Shown: piece after piece, positions 25,837-33,515 of the stretch | How the letters are laid out: every line of letters begins with the position of its first letter | Numbering within the stretch: position 1 is the first letter of the stretch | Assembly (NCBI RefSeq): GCF_014334135.1 | Contig: NZ_CP060497.1 | Coordinates: 2,542,001 to 2,606,000 of the forward strand | Direction of reading: 5' to 3' | DNA: 64,000 nucleotides | Origin: Olivibacter sp. SDN3 | GTDB lineage: Bacteria; Bacteroidota; Bacteroidia; Sphingobacteriales; Sphingobacteriaceae | The notes under the pieces: model-generated | The model's database searches: none | What the model saw: the letters and a program-made list of their open reading frames with translations, nothing else | What the model was told of the DNA's origin: nothing | Made by a program: the position numbers and the translations under genes

Positions 25837-26058
25837 ATGGTAGAGGTAATTGCACTGATGGGGATGCTCATCACCTTATTATTGTCGGTAATTGCTTATT
25901 TCCTGAAGCAGGCGCACCGCAATGTGTTGGCTTTGGAACATACGGTGAAAGAGCTGAAAAGCTCGCTGCTTTGGATCAAGGCGCGCATGCAGGGGCATCA
26001 TGATCTCCTGCGACAACGCATAGACCTGCTCGAAAAGCGGGTGGACGAACAGAAATAA
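25837..26058 (+). CDS. Small membrane protein with coiled coil (spanin- or holin-like)
   Basis: The 73-residue protein has one N-terminal transmembrane helix (about residues 3-24: VIALMGMLITLLLSVIAYFL). A helix with heptad leucines and charged residues follows to the end (LALEHTVKELKSSLLWI... LEKRVDEQK). It abuts DUF5675 with no gap, and its stop overlaps the next start (TAATG). The topology is that of an inner-membrane spanin subunit or phage accessory protein. No sequence family was recognised. Confidence 0.6.
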   Translation: MVEVIALMGMLITLLLSVIAYFLKQAHRNVLALEHTVKELKSSLLWIKARMQGHHDLLRQRIDLLEKRVDEQK

Positions 26059-26294
26059 TGGTTAACAAAAAAAGAATGATGAAAAATGAAATTATAGAAA
26101 GGGTGAAAGCACCCACGCCCGGCTTCTTTAAGAAGGTGCGTAGCATAGGTTTAACGGTGGGAGCTGTAGGTACAGCTTTGTTAAGCGCGCCTGTAAGTCT
26201 TCCGGCGGTGTTGGTAACTGCCGCAGGTTATATGGTAGCGGTGGGACTGGTGGCATCGGCCGTATCCACGGCGGCACGGGAAGACAAAAAATAG
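26058..26294 (+). CDS. Small hydrophobic holin-like protein
   Basis: The 78-residue protein has a basic amphipathic N-terminus. Two closely spaced hydrophobic helices follow (about 29-48 and 50-68, rich in G, A and V) separated by a proline turn, then a charged tail. Starts at 26058, 26076 or 26079 are possible. The 26058 ATG overlaps the preceding stop, which favours translational coupling. Holin-like is a topology call only. Confidence 0.55.
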   Translation: MVNKKRMMKNEIIERVKAPTPGFFKKVRSIGLTVGAVGTALLSAPVSLPAVLVTAAGYMVAVGLVASAVSTAAREDKK

Positions 26295-26300
26295 TTTTTT

Positions 26301-26332
26301 ACCAAGGTAAGACATCATCAACTTGCCTTGGT
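26301..26332 (+). other. Hairpin after the DUF6266/DUF5675 cassette
   Basis: ACCAAGGTAAG (26301-26311) pairs with CTTGCCTTGGT (26322-26332) with one G-U. TTTTTT comes before rather than after the stem, so it is not a standard terminator on the plus strand, though it may still mark the 3' end. Confidence 0.4.
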
Positions 26333-26449
26333 ATTATCGGTAAATGGATAACCACCATTTTTATACTGGAATAGATCATGGGTAAAAAATATGAGGGAAG
26401 TTAACCCGCAACCGAGAGGTAAAAAACCAACTTTTAAAGATGTGTAATA

Positions 26450-26488
26450 ATCATAGGATAATCGGTTACATGTCGATTATCTTATGAT
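26450..26488 (-). terminator. 15-bp hairpin downstream of the toxin remnant
   Basis: ATCATAGGATAATCG (26450-26464) pairs with CGATTATCTTATGAT (26474-26488) with one G-U. It lies just beyond the stop of the minus-strand remnant. The following T content is weak, so the terminator call is tentative. Confidence 0.4.
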
Positions 26489-26524
26489 AAAAATACAATA
26501 TAAATAAGTATGAAAGTTCAGTTT

Positions 26525-26794
26525 CTAAGCTTCTTTGACTTTCAAATGATCTACAAGCTCATGGAAATATTTTGGACTCCAGATTTCGAGAACGCCTTGA
26601 TCTTTTATAAATCGCTTAATATCATCCCTGACATATTGCATATTTACGGAATCGATCCTTTTAGCCGACAGGCGCCTAAACTCGTTCTCCGATATCTTAT
26701 CGTTCTCCCAATCGTCGCTATCCTTAGCCCGTAAAGCGAAATGTTGGAGATTAAGGACAACCCCTTTTATTATGCGTGATCCGTAATCTTCTTC
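26525..26794 (-). pseudogene. C-terminal remnant of an AbiEii-like nucleotidyltransferase toxin
   Basis: The minus strand has an 89-codon open frame ending at TAG 26525-26527. It has no start codon at its upstream end, where it meets a TAG inside the hxlR gene. It reads like the end of a real protein: NLQHFALRAKDSDDWEND, then YVRDDIKRFIKDQGVLEIW and YFHELVDHLKV. That combination resembles the tail of AbiEii/AbiGii-type toxins, which are about 280 residues, so two thirds are missing. The hxlR gene overlaps its first 25 bases, as if a deletion or insertion fused the two. The frame is seen directly; the toxin identity is from memory of the family. Confidence 0.5.
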
Positions 26795-27129
26795 CTATGT
26801 TTTTGTCCCCAATCGGCTAATGTCGATACAATATGTTTAAGTGTTTCGGCATATGCCGTAGGAATGTATTCTACCACTACGGGCGTTTTATCTGTGTGTA
26901 CAACTCGTTTTACCAAATCGTTTATTTCCAGCTGTTTCAATTCGTTTGAAAGTACCCGTGCCGAAATGCCTTTAATAGTACGCTGTATTTCATTAAAACG
27001 GGTGTGCCCACTCACCAGCGCAATCACAATCCGTAATTTCCATTTACCACCAATTACATACAACGCGTCTTCTACAGCCGATAAATGTTGCGCGCACTCC
27101 ACGTCTGAATATACTTTTTTATGCTCCAT
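26770..27129 (-). CDS. HxlR-family winged-helix regulator
   Basis: The 119-residue protein has the HxlR fold: GGKWKLRIVIALVSGHTRFNEIQRTIKGISARVLSNELKQLE (about 28-68; wing and recognition helix) and an EYIPTAYAETLKHIVSTLADWG C-terminal helix. Cysteine 13 (VECAQHL) could sense oxidants or electrophiles, as in several family members. It is divergent from a DoxX-type gene across a 102-base region containing an 11-bp inverted repeat that is a likely operator. Confidence 0.88.
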   Translation of the reverse strand: MEHKKVYSDVECAQHLSAVEDALYVIGGKWKLRIVIALVSGHTRFNEIQRTIKGISARVLSNELKQLEINDLVKRVVHTDKTPVVVEYIPTAYAETLKHIVSTLADWGQKHRKKITDHA

Positions 27130-27152
27130 AACTTGCTTGTAGTAACCTGGAT

Positions 27153-27182
27153 ATTAGTACTAACCTTTTGTTTACTACTAAT
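27153..27182. promoter_or_regulatory. Candidate HxlR operator
   Basis: ATTAGTACTAA (27153-27163) and TTACTACTAAT (27172-27182) form an inverted repeat matching at 10 of 11 positions with an 8-base spacer, between the divergent hxlR and DoxX genes. A TAAATTTG box (27203-27210) close downstream could be the -7 element for the DoxX gene. Confidence 0.5.
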
Positions 27183-27231
27183 ATTTTATTAGCTAATATA
27201 CGTAAATTTGCTAGATCAAAAAAATATAAAA

Positions 27232-27609
27232 ATGAAAGCAATAAAAATGACTTACTACCTGACAACAGGACTTATCTCTTTTGCGATGTTATTTTCGACC
27301 TATGCTTATTTGACAAAGCCTGAATTGAAAGAAGCGTTTCAGCATTTGGGGTTTCCTGATTATTTCAGGATAGAATTGGCAATCGCGAAATGTATTGCCG
27401 CTATTGCCCTTTGGTTGCCTGTTCGCTTGTTGAAAGAAGCTGCTTATATCGGCTTGGCAATCAGTTTCGTTTCCGCGATTATTTCGCATATCGTTTTGAG
27501 CGACACAACATTTCATACGGTAGCGCCCATAGTTGTTTTAACGGTATTGATTGTGTCTTATGCAACTTATGCTAAAATGAACAGGGGCAGTCTTACGAAA
27601 GCTGCTTGA
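27232..27609 (+). CDS. DoxX-like four-helix membrane protein
   Basis: 125 residues from ATG 27232; a TTG at 27208 was rejected. Four hydrophobic helices (about 6-24, 42-60, 65-85 and 93-113) and the motif AFQHLGFPDYFRIELAIAK are typical of small DoxX-like proteins. Their exact role is uncertain but often tied to redox or electrophile stress. Divergent placement from HxlR implies regulation by it. Confidence 0.78.
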   Translation: MKAIKMTYYLTTGLISFAMLFSTYAYLTKPELKEAFQHLGFPDYFRIELAIAKCIAAIALWLPVRLLKEAAYIGLAISFVSAIISHIVLSDTTFHTVAPIVVLTVLIVSYATYAKMNRGSLTKAA

Positions 27610-27715
27610 ATTGCCGGATATTATCACTCATCCCTCAGTATCCACCGGATTGGCCACCGCTGCCTGTATGGCCTGCCAACCTGAATGGTTGCGTGATTTT
27701 ACATTGGATTGCAAT

Positions 27716-28588
27716 TTACCATTCCATAGGTGCGTGATCTGGTTTTCCCTCCAGAAATTCTTCCACCAGCGGTACCCATATGGTCACACGATCCATGATG
27801 CCGATGTGGGTGGTGGCCGGAAGTATAGCCATTCGGGAAGTAGACATTTCCCCAAAATCGCCCATTTTGGCTCCGCCTTTCATGCGCATCAATTCAGCGG
27901 CATGGTCGTAGCGAATACCGTCGGAATCACCCAGTAACATAAAGATGGGGATGTTCATTTGACGCACCTCTTCCGTCCAGTCGTATGGTTTTAAATCAAT
28001 GCTCATGGTTTTGCTGACAAACTCCTCAAATTTTTCGGGATGGGGTGAAAGTGAATCGTACGCCTGTTCTATTGGAGAGCCTTTAAACATTTCGGCGTTT
28101 ATCGTATCGAACGATTCTTCCACCTCGGGCCACCAGCCATCGTGTTTATATACGCCCGATAAAATGATCAACTTCTTCACTTGTTGCGGATGACGGATGC
28201 CCATTTGAAAGGCGACGCCTCCACCCATGCTGTAACCGAGCACGTCGGCACTGTCAATCTCCAATACCTTCAATAATCCGCTGATATCATCTGCCATGCC
28301 TTCATAACTCAGTTCCCGCGAAATATCTGCCGTGCGCCCATGTCCCTGCATCTCGGCTACGATGAGCTTTCTGTTTTTGAAAAGTGGAATAATCCGTTCC
28401 CAGTTTGACGGAATGGTCATGAAAGAGCCATGTACCAGTACCAAGGGCTCTCCCTCGCCATGTACTTCATAATATAATTTTAATCCGTTTACCGGTGCGT
28501 AACCGGTTTTAACCCCGGCTTGCTGTGCGTAAGATGTTACGCGCGCCAGCTGTGCGAGTAAGACAAATGCAAGTAATATGCGCTTCAT
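27716..28588 (-). CDS. Secreted alpha/beta hydrolase
   Basis: The 290-residue protein has a signal peptide (MKRILLAFVLLAQLARVTSYAQ) and a canonical alpha/beta-hydrolase core: oxyanion HGSF (about residue 54), nucleophile GYSMGGG (Ser about 119), acid Asp in LLGDSDGIR and His in PATTHIG near residue 263. It resembles proline-iminopeptidase or esterase-type periplasmic hydrolases. Substrate not predictable. It is followed on the same strand only by non-coding sequence. Confidence 0.85.
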   Translation of the reverse strand: MKRILLAFVLLAQLARVTSYAQQAGVKTGYAPVNGLKLYYEVHGEGEPLVLVHGSFMTIPSNWERIIPLFKNRKLIVAEMQGHGRTADISRELSYEGMADDISGLLKVLEIDSADVLGYSMGGGVAFQMGIRHPQQVKKLIILSGVYKHDGWWPEVEESFDTINAEMFKGSPIEQAYDSLSPHPEKFEEFVSKTMSIDLKPYDWTEEVRQMNIPIFMLLGDSDGIRYDHAAELMRMKGGAKMGDFGEMSTSRMAILPATTHIGIMDRVTIWVPLVEEFLEGKPDHAPMEW

Positions 28589-28641
28589 GATAAAATATTT
28601 TTAAGAATGAAATTTTTCTCTCGGTTATTATACGTCCTTTT

Positions 28642-28860
28642 TTACTCCCGCTTTCCCTTGATGTAGGCGTACATCGCCATGGCATGGCCGTGGCCTAAAG
28701 CAAAAGTTTCTTTCAGCCAATTGGTAATTTCGGTAGCTTTTACCGTAGGTTTAATCTTTCCTTTTTCGGCAAAACCTTTCTCTTCCGCAAGTTTTACAAA
28801 ATCTGCGGGTGATTTTCCGGTGTTTTTTTCGATGTTATCTAAATAAGCTTGGAACGACAT
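28642..28860 (-). CDS. DUF4287-domain protein
   Basis: 72 residues from ATG 28858-28860. An ATG at 28911 would add 17 unrelated residues. It matches the DUF4287 pattern MSFQAYLDNIEKNTGKSPADF, then GKIKPTVKATEITNWLK and GLGHGHAMA-like ALGHGHAMAMYAYIKG. It is a small cytosolic protein of unknown function, sometimes found next to DUF5655 or transport-associated proteins. It lies 53 bases upstream of the alpha/beta hydrolase on the same strand and may share its transcript. Confidence 0.8.
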   Translation of the reverse strand: MSFQAYLDNIEKNTGKSPADFVKLAEEKGFAEKGKIKPTVKATEITNWLKETFALGHGHAMAMYAYIKGKRE

Positions 28861-29093
28861 GATGTTTTTTTGTGTTAATATTTTAATTGCTAATACAAAT
28901 TTACAGACCATTTCAACAAGTCTTACGGTGTGGAACCGGCAATTGTAGGGGGTGTTTCCGAACTGATGTTATGTTAAGGTACGACATTTTAAGTGAAGGC
29001 TGCCAAGCCATAGATAATCCCGATTTAGCAAAAAATAATCCCTTTGATGCAATACGCCCCTTAAGATATGCGGCATTTTTGCATAAAAAAAAG

Positions 29094-30056
29094 ATGGAAA
29101 AGAATTGGAAAAAGACAAATTACCTAGAGGCACTATTTGCTGTAATGATCATCGTTTGTGGCCAATGCAGCAGTTTGCTGGCACAGGTTAAATTAACAGG
29201 TGTAAATGTTAGCACAACCTATATCCCGGGATCGCGTTATATCAGGCCGGCGGGTAATGAGAGTCCATTGGCAAAAACGACAGAAAGCAGGTCTGGCCTG
29301 GGCCTTACATTTTCCCTGTCTAATAAGACGGATAGTCTAACAAGAACCTTCAGAAGCTGGTCGGCCTCATTCAATGGCAACTATAGAAATTTAGATCACA
29401 AACACTATAGTCAACCCATATTGCCGGATCGACTGGTTAACCTGGATTTTGCACTGCAACATGTACGCAGCTTAAATAATGGCTGGAGTATGTTGGCCTT
29501 ATTATCGGCAGGGATCTATTCCGATATGGAAAAAGTTAATAGCAAAGACGTATTCCTGAACGGTGGCGCAGCCTTCATCAAAACGTATAGTCGGCAGTTT
29601 TCCCTGGGTTTCGGAGGTTTTGTCAATACGAGTTTCGGAACTCCAATGTTATGGCCGGCCATCATCGTTCAATGGCAAACCGGCAACAAATTCAGGCTGA
29701 ATGTAGATATGCCTACAGATAAAGATCCGGGAGCAGCGGTAGCTTATCGAATAGCTTATGCTTATACCTGGAATAAACAAAACGAAATTTCGTTATTATT
29801 TAGACCGAGACTGGCATTGCACGATACAGAAGTGCAGGGGGATATGAAAAGGATGTTAACAACCTGGGAATTTCCCTTGGGGATCGAGAATCGCTGGCGG
29901 ATAAATAAGGTCGATCTTATTGCAGGTGCCGGTGTGATGATGCTGCGCGAGTATCGCTTCGGCGAAAAGAAGTTGTCAAAAATGTTTACGAACAGTCCCG
30001 GTCATCGCTTAGCCTCAAATTACTTCGTTAATCTGGGTATGGCATGGAATTTTTAG
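29094..30056 (+). CDS. DUF6268-family outer-membrane beta-barrel protein
   Basis: 320 residues from ATG 29094, chosen because it begins with a signal-peptide-like segment (ALFAVMIIVCGQCSSLLAQ); earlier in-frame ATGs add a non-conserved leader. The mature part is alternating, aromatic-rich beta-barrel sequence with family landmarks YIPGSRYIRP, SMLALLSAGIYSDMEKVN, FGTPMLWPAIIVQWQTG and a C-terminal aromatic (WNF). DUF6268 barrels are of unknown function and often lie near regulators or small sensor-like proteins. Confidence 0.78.
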   Translation: MEKNWKKTNYLEALFAVMIIVCGQCSSLLAQVKLTGVNVSTTYIPGSRYIRPAGNESPLAKTTESRSGLGLTFSLSNKTDSLTRTFRSWSASFNGNYRNLDHKHYSQPILPDRLVNLDFALQHVRSLNNGWSMLALLSAGIYSDMEKVNSKDVFLNGGAAFIKTYSRQFSLGFGGFVNTSFGTPMLWPAIIVQWQTGNKFRLNVDMPTDKDPGAAVAYRIAYAYTWNKQNEISLLFRPRLALHDTEVQGDMKRMLTTWEFPLGIENRWRINKVDLIAGAGVMMLREYRFGEKKLSKMFTNSPGHRLASNYFVNLGMAWNF

Positions 30057-30084
30057 GGCGCAAAACAATTAATTTGAATGCAAG

Positions 30085-30315
30085 ATGGATGATAGCAACT
30101 TTGATCATATTCTAGTGTTTAAAACGAACATTAATACTAAGGATGATGTAAAAAAAGTAGGAGCAACTTTGGGCTCCCAGAGGGAGATTGTGCAGTGGAA
30201 TGTCGATCTGTACGATGTAGATCGTGTGTTGAGGATTGTATCTTATGATATCAAACATCAACAGATCATTGATCTGTTGCAAGGTATGGGGTATGCCTGT
30301 AGTGAACTAAAATAA
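30085..30315 (+). CDS. Small ferredoxin-fold (HMA-like) protein without CxxC
   Basis: The 76-residue protein predicts beta-alpha-beta-beta-alpha-beta: FDHILVFKTNI, then DDVKKVGATLG, VQWNVDLYDVDRVLRIVSY and QQIIDLLQGMGYACSEL. It resembles heavy-metal-associated domains but lacks the metal CxxC; the single Cys is near the end. Similar small proteins are common in Bacteroidota and are unassigned. A hairpin with a short T-rich tail follows it. Confidence 0.65.
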   Translation: MDDSNFDHILVFKTNINTKDDVKKVGATLGSQREIVQWNVDLYDVDRVLRIVSYDIKHQQIIDLLQGMGYACSELK

Positions 30316-30367
30316 TCAGGGTAGAGCCAAGTTAACGTCGTGATCTGGTAGGGGTAAAATGAGAACT

Positions 30368-30398
30368 GCTTGTCTTATCAATAAAGACAAGCTTTCTT
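30368..30398 (+). terminator. Terminator or leader hairpin before the AraC gene
   Basis: GCTTGTCTT (30368-30376) pairs perfectly with AAGACAAGC (30384-30392), then TTTCTT. The first ATG of the AraC gene is seven bases beyond the stem, so the hairpin could end the upstream transcript or mask that start. Confidence 0.55.
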
Positions 30399-31400
30399 AT
30401 GCAGTTAACAATAGAAAACCGAAGCAGTGATACGGTTTACACCGAGCAAAATACAGATCAATATCAAGCAAAAGCTGCCATGGATAATACCAAGATCTAT
30501 GATCATGCTGTTCATGACTTTTGGGAGGTAGACTCCTGGAGTATAGATCTACCGGGGGTTCGCTTTGGTAGATATCATATTGATGTAAAAGAAGATATCT
30601 ATGTGAAAACTTCGGAACCCGCACCTTTGCCGGGTTTGGTTTTCATTCATAGCGGTCAGGTTTCAAGCAGGTTTCATGCGGATAGCGCCAATCATACTTT
30701 TTCATCAAACCGCCACGCGATATTGTTTAATCCCTTCGCTACCGAAAGGACGGTCTTTAAAAAACAAAAAGGACTGGATATTTCGATGGTTATCTTTCAC
30801 CCGGCATATTTTTTAAAGATTGCCAATGATAGTTGCCCTATTATGGATAACATGATGGATAATATCCTGACCAAAAATATTGGGAATATTGCCTACAATG
30901 CGCATTGCAGGATAACCATGGATATGTACCGGATACTTGCGGAAATCAGCGACTGCCCGTTTCACGGCGAACTAAGGAATATTTACCTGCAGGCAAAAGC
31001 CATGGAATTGCTCGTGCTGCAGTGCACCCAGATGGATGAAAAGCGGTTTTTAAAGGGGAAGCAAATTAAATTGTCTCCTGATGATATCGCTAAGATATAT
31101 GCTGCCCGTGATATTTTGGTGGAAAATATGCAGGACCCGCCTTCACTGACGCAATTGGCGCGCTTGGTGGGCATAAATGATTTTAAGCTGAAGGCAGGTT
31201 TTAAAGCGGAGTTTTCCAACTCGGTATTCGGTTATTTAAATGATCTCCGTTTGGCTATAGCCAAAAAGAACCTGTTGCAGCATAACAAATCATTAACTGA
31301 AATCGCTTACGAAACCGGCTACTCGTCTCTGGCGCATTTCAGTAACGCTTTTAAAAAGAAATACGGCCTTAGTCCTATTTACGCAAAAGGAGCAGTTTAG
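30399..31400 (+). CDS. AraC-family transcriptional regulator
   Basis: 333 residues from ATG 30399. An ATG at 30480 gives a 306-residue protein that begins closer to the usual family start and clear of the hairpin at 30368-30392. The C-terminal AraC domain (about 235-330) has LTQLARLVGINDFKLKAGFK and SLTEIAYETGYSSLAHFSNAFKKKYGLSP. The N-terminal half is a cupin-like sensor of the siderophore-regulator PchR type. Target unknown. Confidence 0.85.
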   Translation: MQLTIENRSSDTVYTEQNTDQYQAKAAMDNTKIYDHAVHDFWEVDSWSIDLPGVRFGRYHIDVKEDIYVKTSEPAPLPGLVFIHSGQVSSRFHADSANHTFSSNRHAILFNPFATERTVFKKQKGLDISMVIFHPAYFLKIANDSCPIMDNMMDNILTKNIGNIAYNAHCRITMDMYRILAEISDCPFHGELRNIYLQAKAMELLVLQCTQMDEKRFLKGKQIKLSPDDIAKIYAARDILVENMQDPPSLTQLARLVGINDFKLKAGFKAEFSNSVFGYLNDLRLAIAKKNLLQHNKSLTEIAYETGYSSLAHFSNAFKKKYGLSPIYAKGAV

Positions 31401-31453
31401 TGGGGTACCTTCCTGATGTTTTAGAACAATCGAGGCTTAACTAAAAATCATAC

Positions 31454-31539
31454 TATAATGTGATTTTTATTATTTTTCTGCGAGGTTTTACCTAAAGCAT
31501 AAATCACATTATAACGTTAGTTTACGCTTTAGGTAAAAC
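31454..31539. repeat. Two interleaved perfect inverted repeats (A-B-A'-B')
   Basis: A (31454-31466, TATAATGTGATTT) is the exact reverse complement of A' (31501-31513). B (31485-31498, GTTTTACCTAAAGC) is the exact reverse complement of B' (31526-31539). B extends to 19 bases with one mismatch. The arms alternate, giving pseudoknot topology in RNA or overlapping operators in DNA. B' lies inside the frame of the HipB-like remnant. Confidence 0.8.
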
Positions 31540-31567
31540 TATTAAGAAGAGAAGGAAGTATCTCCGT

Positions 31568-31726
31568 ATGACACAGCCGTATTTGGCCGAACTCGCAGGA
31601 ATAAGTGTTAATACATTATATAAACTGGAAAGAGGACAGGGGAAGGCATCGTTGAATATCTTGGAAAAGATATTGGATGTTTTGGGTATGGAAATACAGA
31701 TCGACGTAAATAAGCCGGTTGTATAG
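31568..31726 (+). CDS. HipB-like helix-turn-helix antitoxin, orphan and probably 5'-truncated
   Basis: The ATG at 31568 gives 52 residues: TQPYLAELAGISVNTLYKLE (XRE recognition helix), then NILEKILDVLGMEIQIDV, the classic HipB-type domain. The same frame is open upstream to a TAA at 31493 and encodes ALGKTIKKRRKYLR, which is the normal first helix of the domain, but no ATG, GTG or TTG lies there. Either a rare start codon is used or the native start was lost. No HipA toxin gene follows. Autoregulatory sites are suggested by the interleaved repeats just upstream. Confidence 0.6.
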   Translation: MTQPYLAELAGISVNTLYKLERGQGKASLNILEKILDVLGMEIQIDVNKPVV

Positions 31727-31894
31727 TATATGTCTCCGTTCTTACCAAACCCGACGAAATTTTTTGAAGTATAAAGGGTTCTTAAGTGAACATTAATCCG
31801 AATTTACGTTAACAAGATAGCTCATGTAAGCTTGATTGCCATGAAAGAACAATGTATTCGAATGAAAATTCATATTTTTAAAAATAAAAGGACT

Positions 31895-33424
31895 ATGTGG
31901 AATAAATTAAAGGAAGGTGTTTCTCTGGCGTGTATTGCGCTGCTATTCTTTTTCCCCCGATCGTTGTGCGCACAATCTTCACAACAACCTAATATTATCT
32001 TTATCTATGCCGATGATCTGGGTTTTGGCGATGTAAGTGCTTACGGTGCGACCAGGATCCATACACCTAATTTAGACCGCTTGGCGGCCCGCGGTACGCG
32101 TTTTACCAATGCGCACACGAGCTCAGCAACCTGCACGCCTTCGCGTTTTGCCCTGATGACGGGTACTTACCCTTGGCGAAAACAGGGAACAGGAGTGCTG
32201 CCGGGCGATGCTGCTTTGATTGTGCCCACCGATAAGATAACCTTGCCGCAGGTGTTTAAGCAGGCAGGGTATCAAACGGCAATAGTGGGTAAGTGGCACC
32301 TGGGTTTAGGCACGCAGGTAGAGAAGGACTGGAACAATGCGGTAAAACCGGGGCCAAATGAGGTTGGCTTAGATTATGCTTTTATCTTTCCCGCAACGGC
32401 CGACCGCGTGCCGACGGTGTTTCTCGAAAACCATGATGTGGTAGCGCTGGATAAAGACGACCCGATCGAGGTGGATTACCAAAAGCCGGTGGGGAATGAT
32501 CCTACCGGTAAGGATCATCCCGAATTATTGAAGATGCGCTCGTCTCCAGACCATGGGCATAACCAAACGATTGTGAACGGCATTGGCCGTATAGGTTATA
32601 TGAGTGGCGGATACCAGACGCGCTGGGTGGATGAAGAGGTGTCTACCACTTTTCTGACGGTTGCCCAACAATATATTAAGGAGAATAAGGACAATCCTTT
32701 TTTCCTGTACTTTGCGCTTACAGAGCCGCATGTGCCGCGCATGCCGGCAACCAGGTTTAAAGGTAAGAGCGGACTTGGTTACCGTGGTGATGCGATCTTA
32801 CAACTCGATTGGACAGTTGGCGAGCTAATGGATCAGGTGGAAAGCCTGGGCCTTGCAGATAATACCATCATCATCTTTACCAGTGATAACGGGCCGGTTT
32901 TAGATGATGGTTACGAAGACGGAGCGGTTACGCAATTGAATGGGCATACGCCGGCCGGCCCGCTCCGGGGAGGTAAATACAGCATTTTTGAAGCCGGAAC
33001 CCGGGTTCCTTTTATCGTGGCCGGGGCGGGCGTGAATAGCGGCGCAGTGTCAGAAGCGCTGGTCTGTCAGATGGATGTACTGGCTTCTGTAAATGAGCTA
33101 CTGGGTGGTGAGATAAAACCGGGAGAGGCAATGGACAGCCAACCTATGTGGGACGCTTTTCTCGGAAAGGCATCTAATGGCCGTGAATACCTTGTGGAGC
33201 ATGCGGGGTCTCTGGGGGTGATCAAGGGCGAATGGAAGTACATTGAACCAAGTGAGGGGCCTGCATATGCCAAATTAACGGATATTGAACTCGGTAATGC
33301 TCCGAAGGCTCAACTGTATAAGTTATCTGAAGATTTGGGTGAAAAACATAATATAGCGGAAGAACATCCGGAAATTGTAAAGGAACTTACGGATATTCTG
33401 GCAGAAGAACGGGCAAAGAAATAA
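31895..33424 (+). CDS. Sulfatase (family S1, arylsulfatase-type)
   Basis: 509 residues from ATG 31895, chosen for the AAAGGA-like sequence upstream and because it starts a signal peptide (ending CAQ). Sulfatase signature CTPSR has the formylglycine cysteine at C80. Metal and active-site residues are seen in IIFIYADDLGFGD, VGKWHLG and FTSDNGP. It hydrolyses a sulfate ester, probably on a glycan, in the periplasm. It needs a formylglycine-generating or anSME maturase, which is not in the window. It is 91 bases upstream of a second sulfatase. Confidence 0.9.
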   Translation: MWNKLKEGVSLACIALLFFFPRSLCAQSSQQPNIIFIYADDLGFGDVSAYGATRIHTPNLDRLAARGTRFTNAHTSSATCTPSRFALMTGTYPWRKQGTGVLPGDAALIVPTDKITLPQVFKQAGYQTAIVGKWHLGLGTQVEKDWNNAVKPGPNEVGLDYAFIFPATADRVPTVFLENHDVVALDKDDPIEVDYQKPVGNDPTGKDHPELLKMRSSPDHGHNQTIVNGIGRIGYMSGGYQTRWVDEEVSTTFLTVAQQYIKENKDNPFFLYFALTEPHVPRMPATRFKGKSGLGYRGDAILQLDWTVGELMDQVESLGLADNTIIIFTSDNGPVLDDGYEDGAVTQLNGHTPAGPLRGGKYSIFEAGTRVPFIVAGAGVNSGAVSEALVCQMDVLASVNELLGGEIKPGEAMDSQPMWDAFLGKASNGREYLVEHAGSLGVIKGEWKYIEPSEGPAYAKLTDIELGNAPKAQLYKLSEDLGEKHNIAEEHPEIVKELTDILAEERAKK

Positions 33425-33515
33425 AATAGTACCCTTAGAACGGTTTTTATGGAGGGAAGCTGTCGATGTAAGCGGTGTAACCTCTTTTGTTTTCGGTGGA
33501 ATGTAATCAACTCAA

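Noticed and set aside
26510-26734. 74-codon plus-strand frame
   Set aside because: The minus strand encodes a far more protein-like tail over the same bases; the plus frame has no recognisable features.
27611-27937. 108-codon plus-strand frame opposite the alpha/beta hydrolase
   Set aside because: Histidine- and serine-rich antisense frame with no start context; the hydrolase is complete on the other strand.
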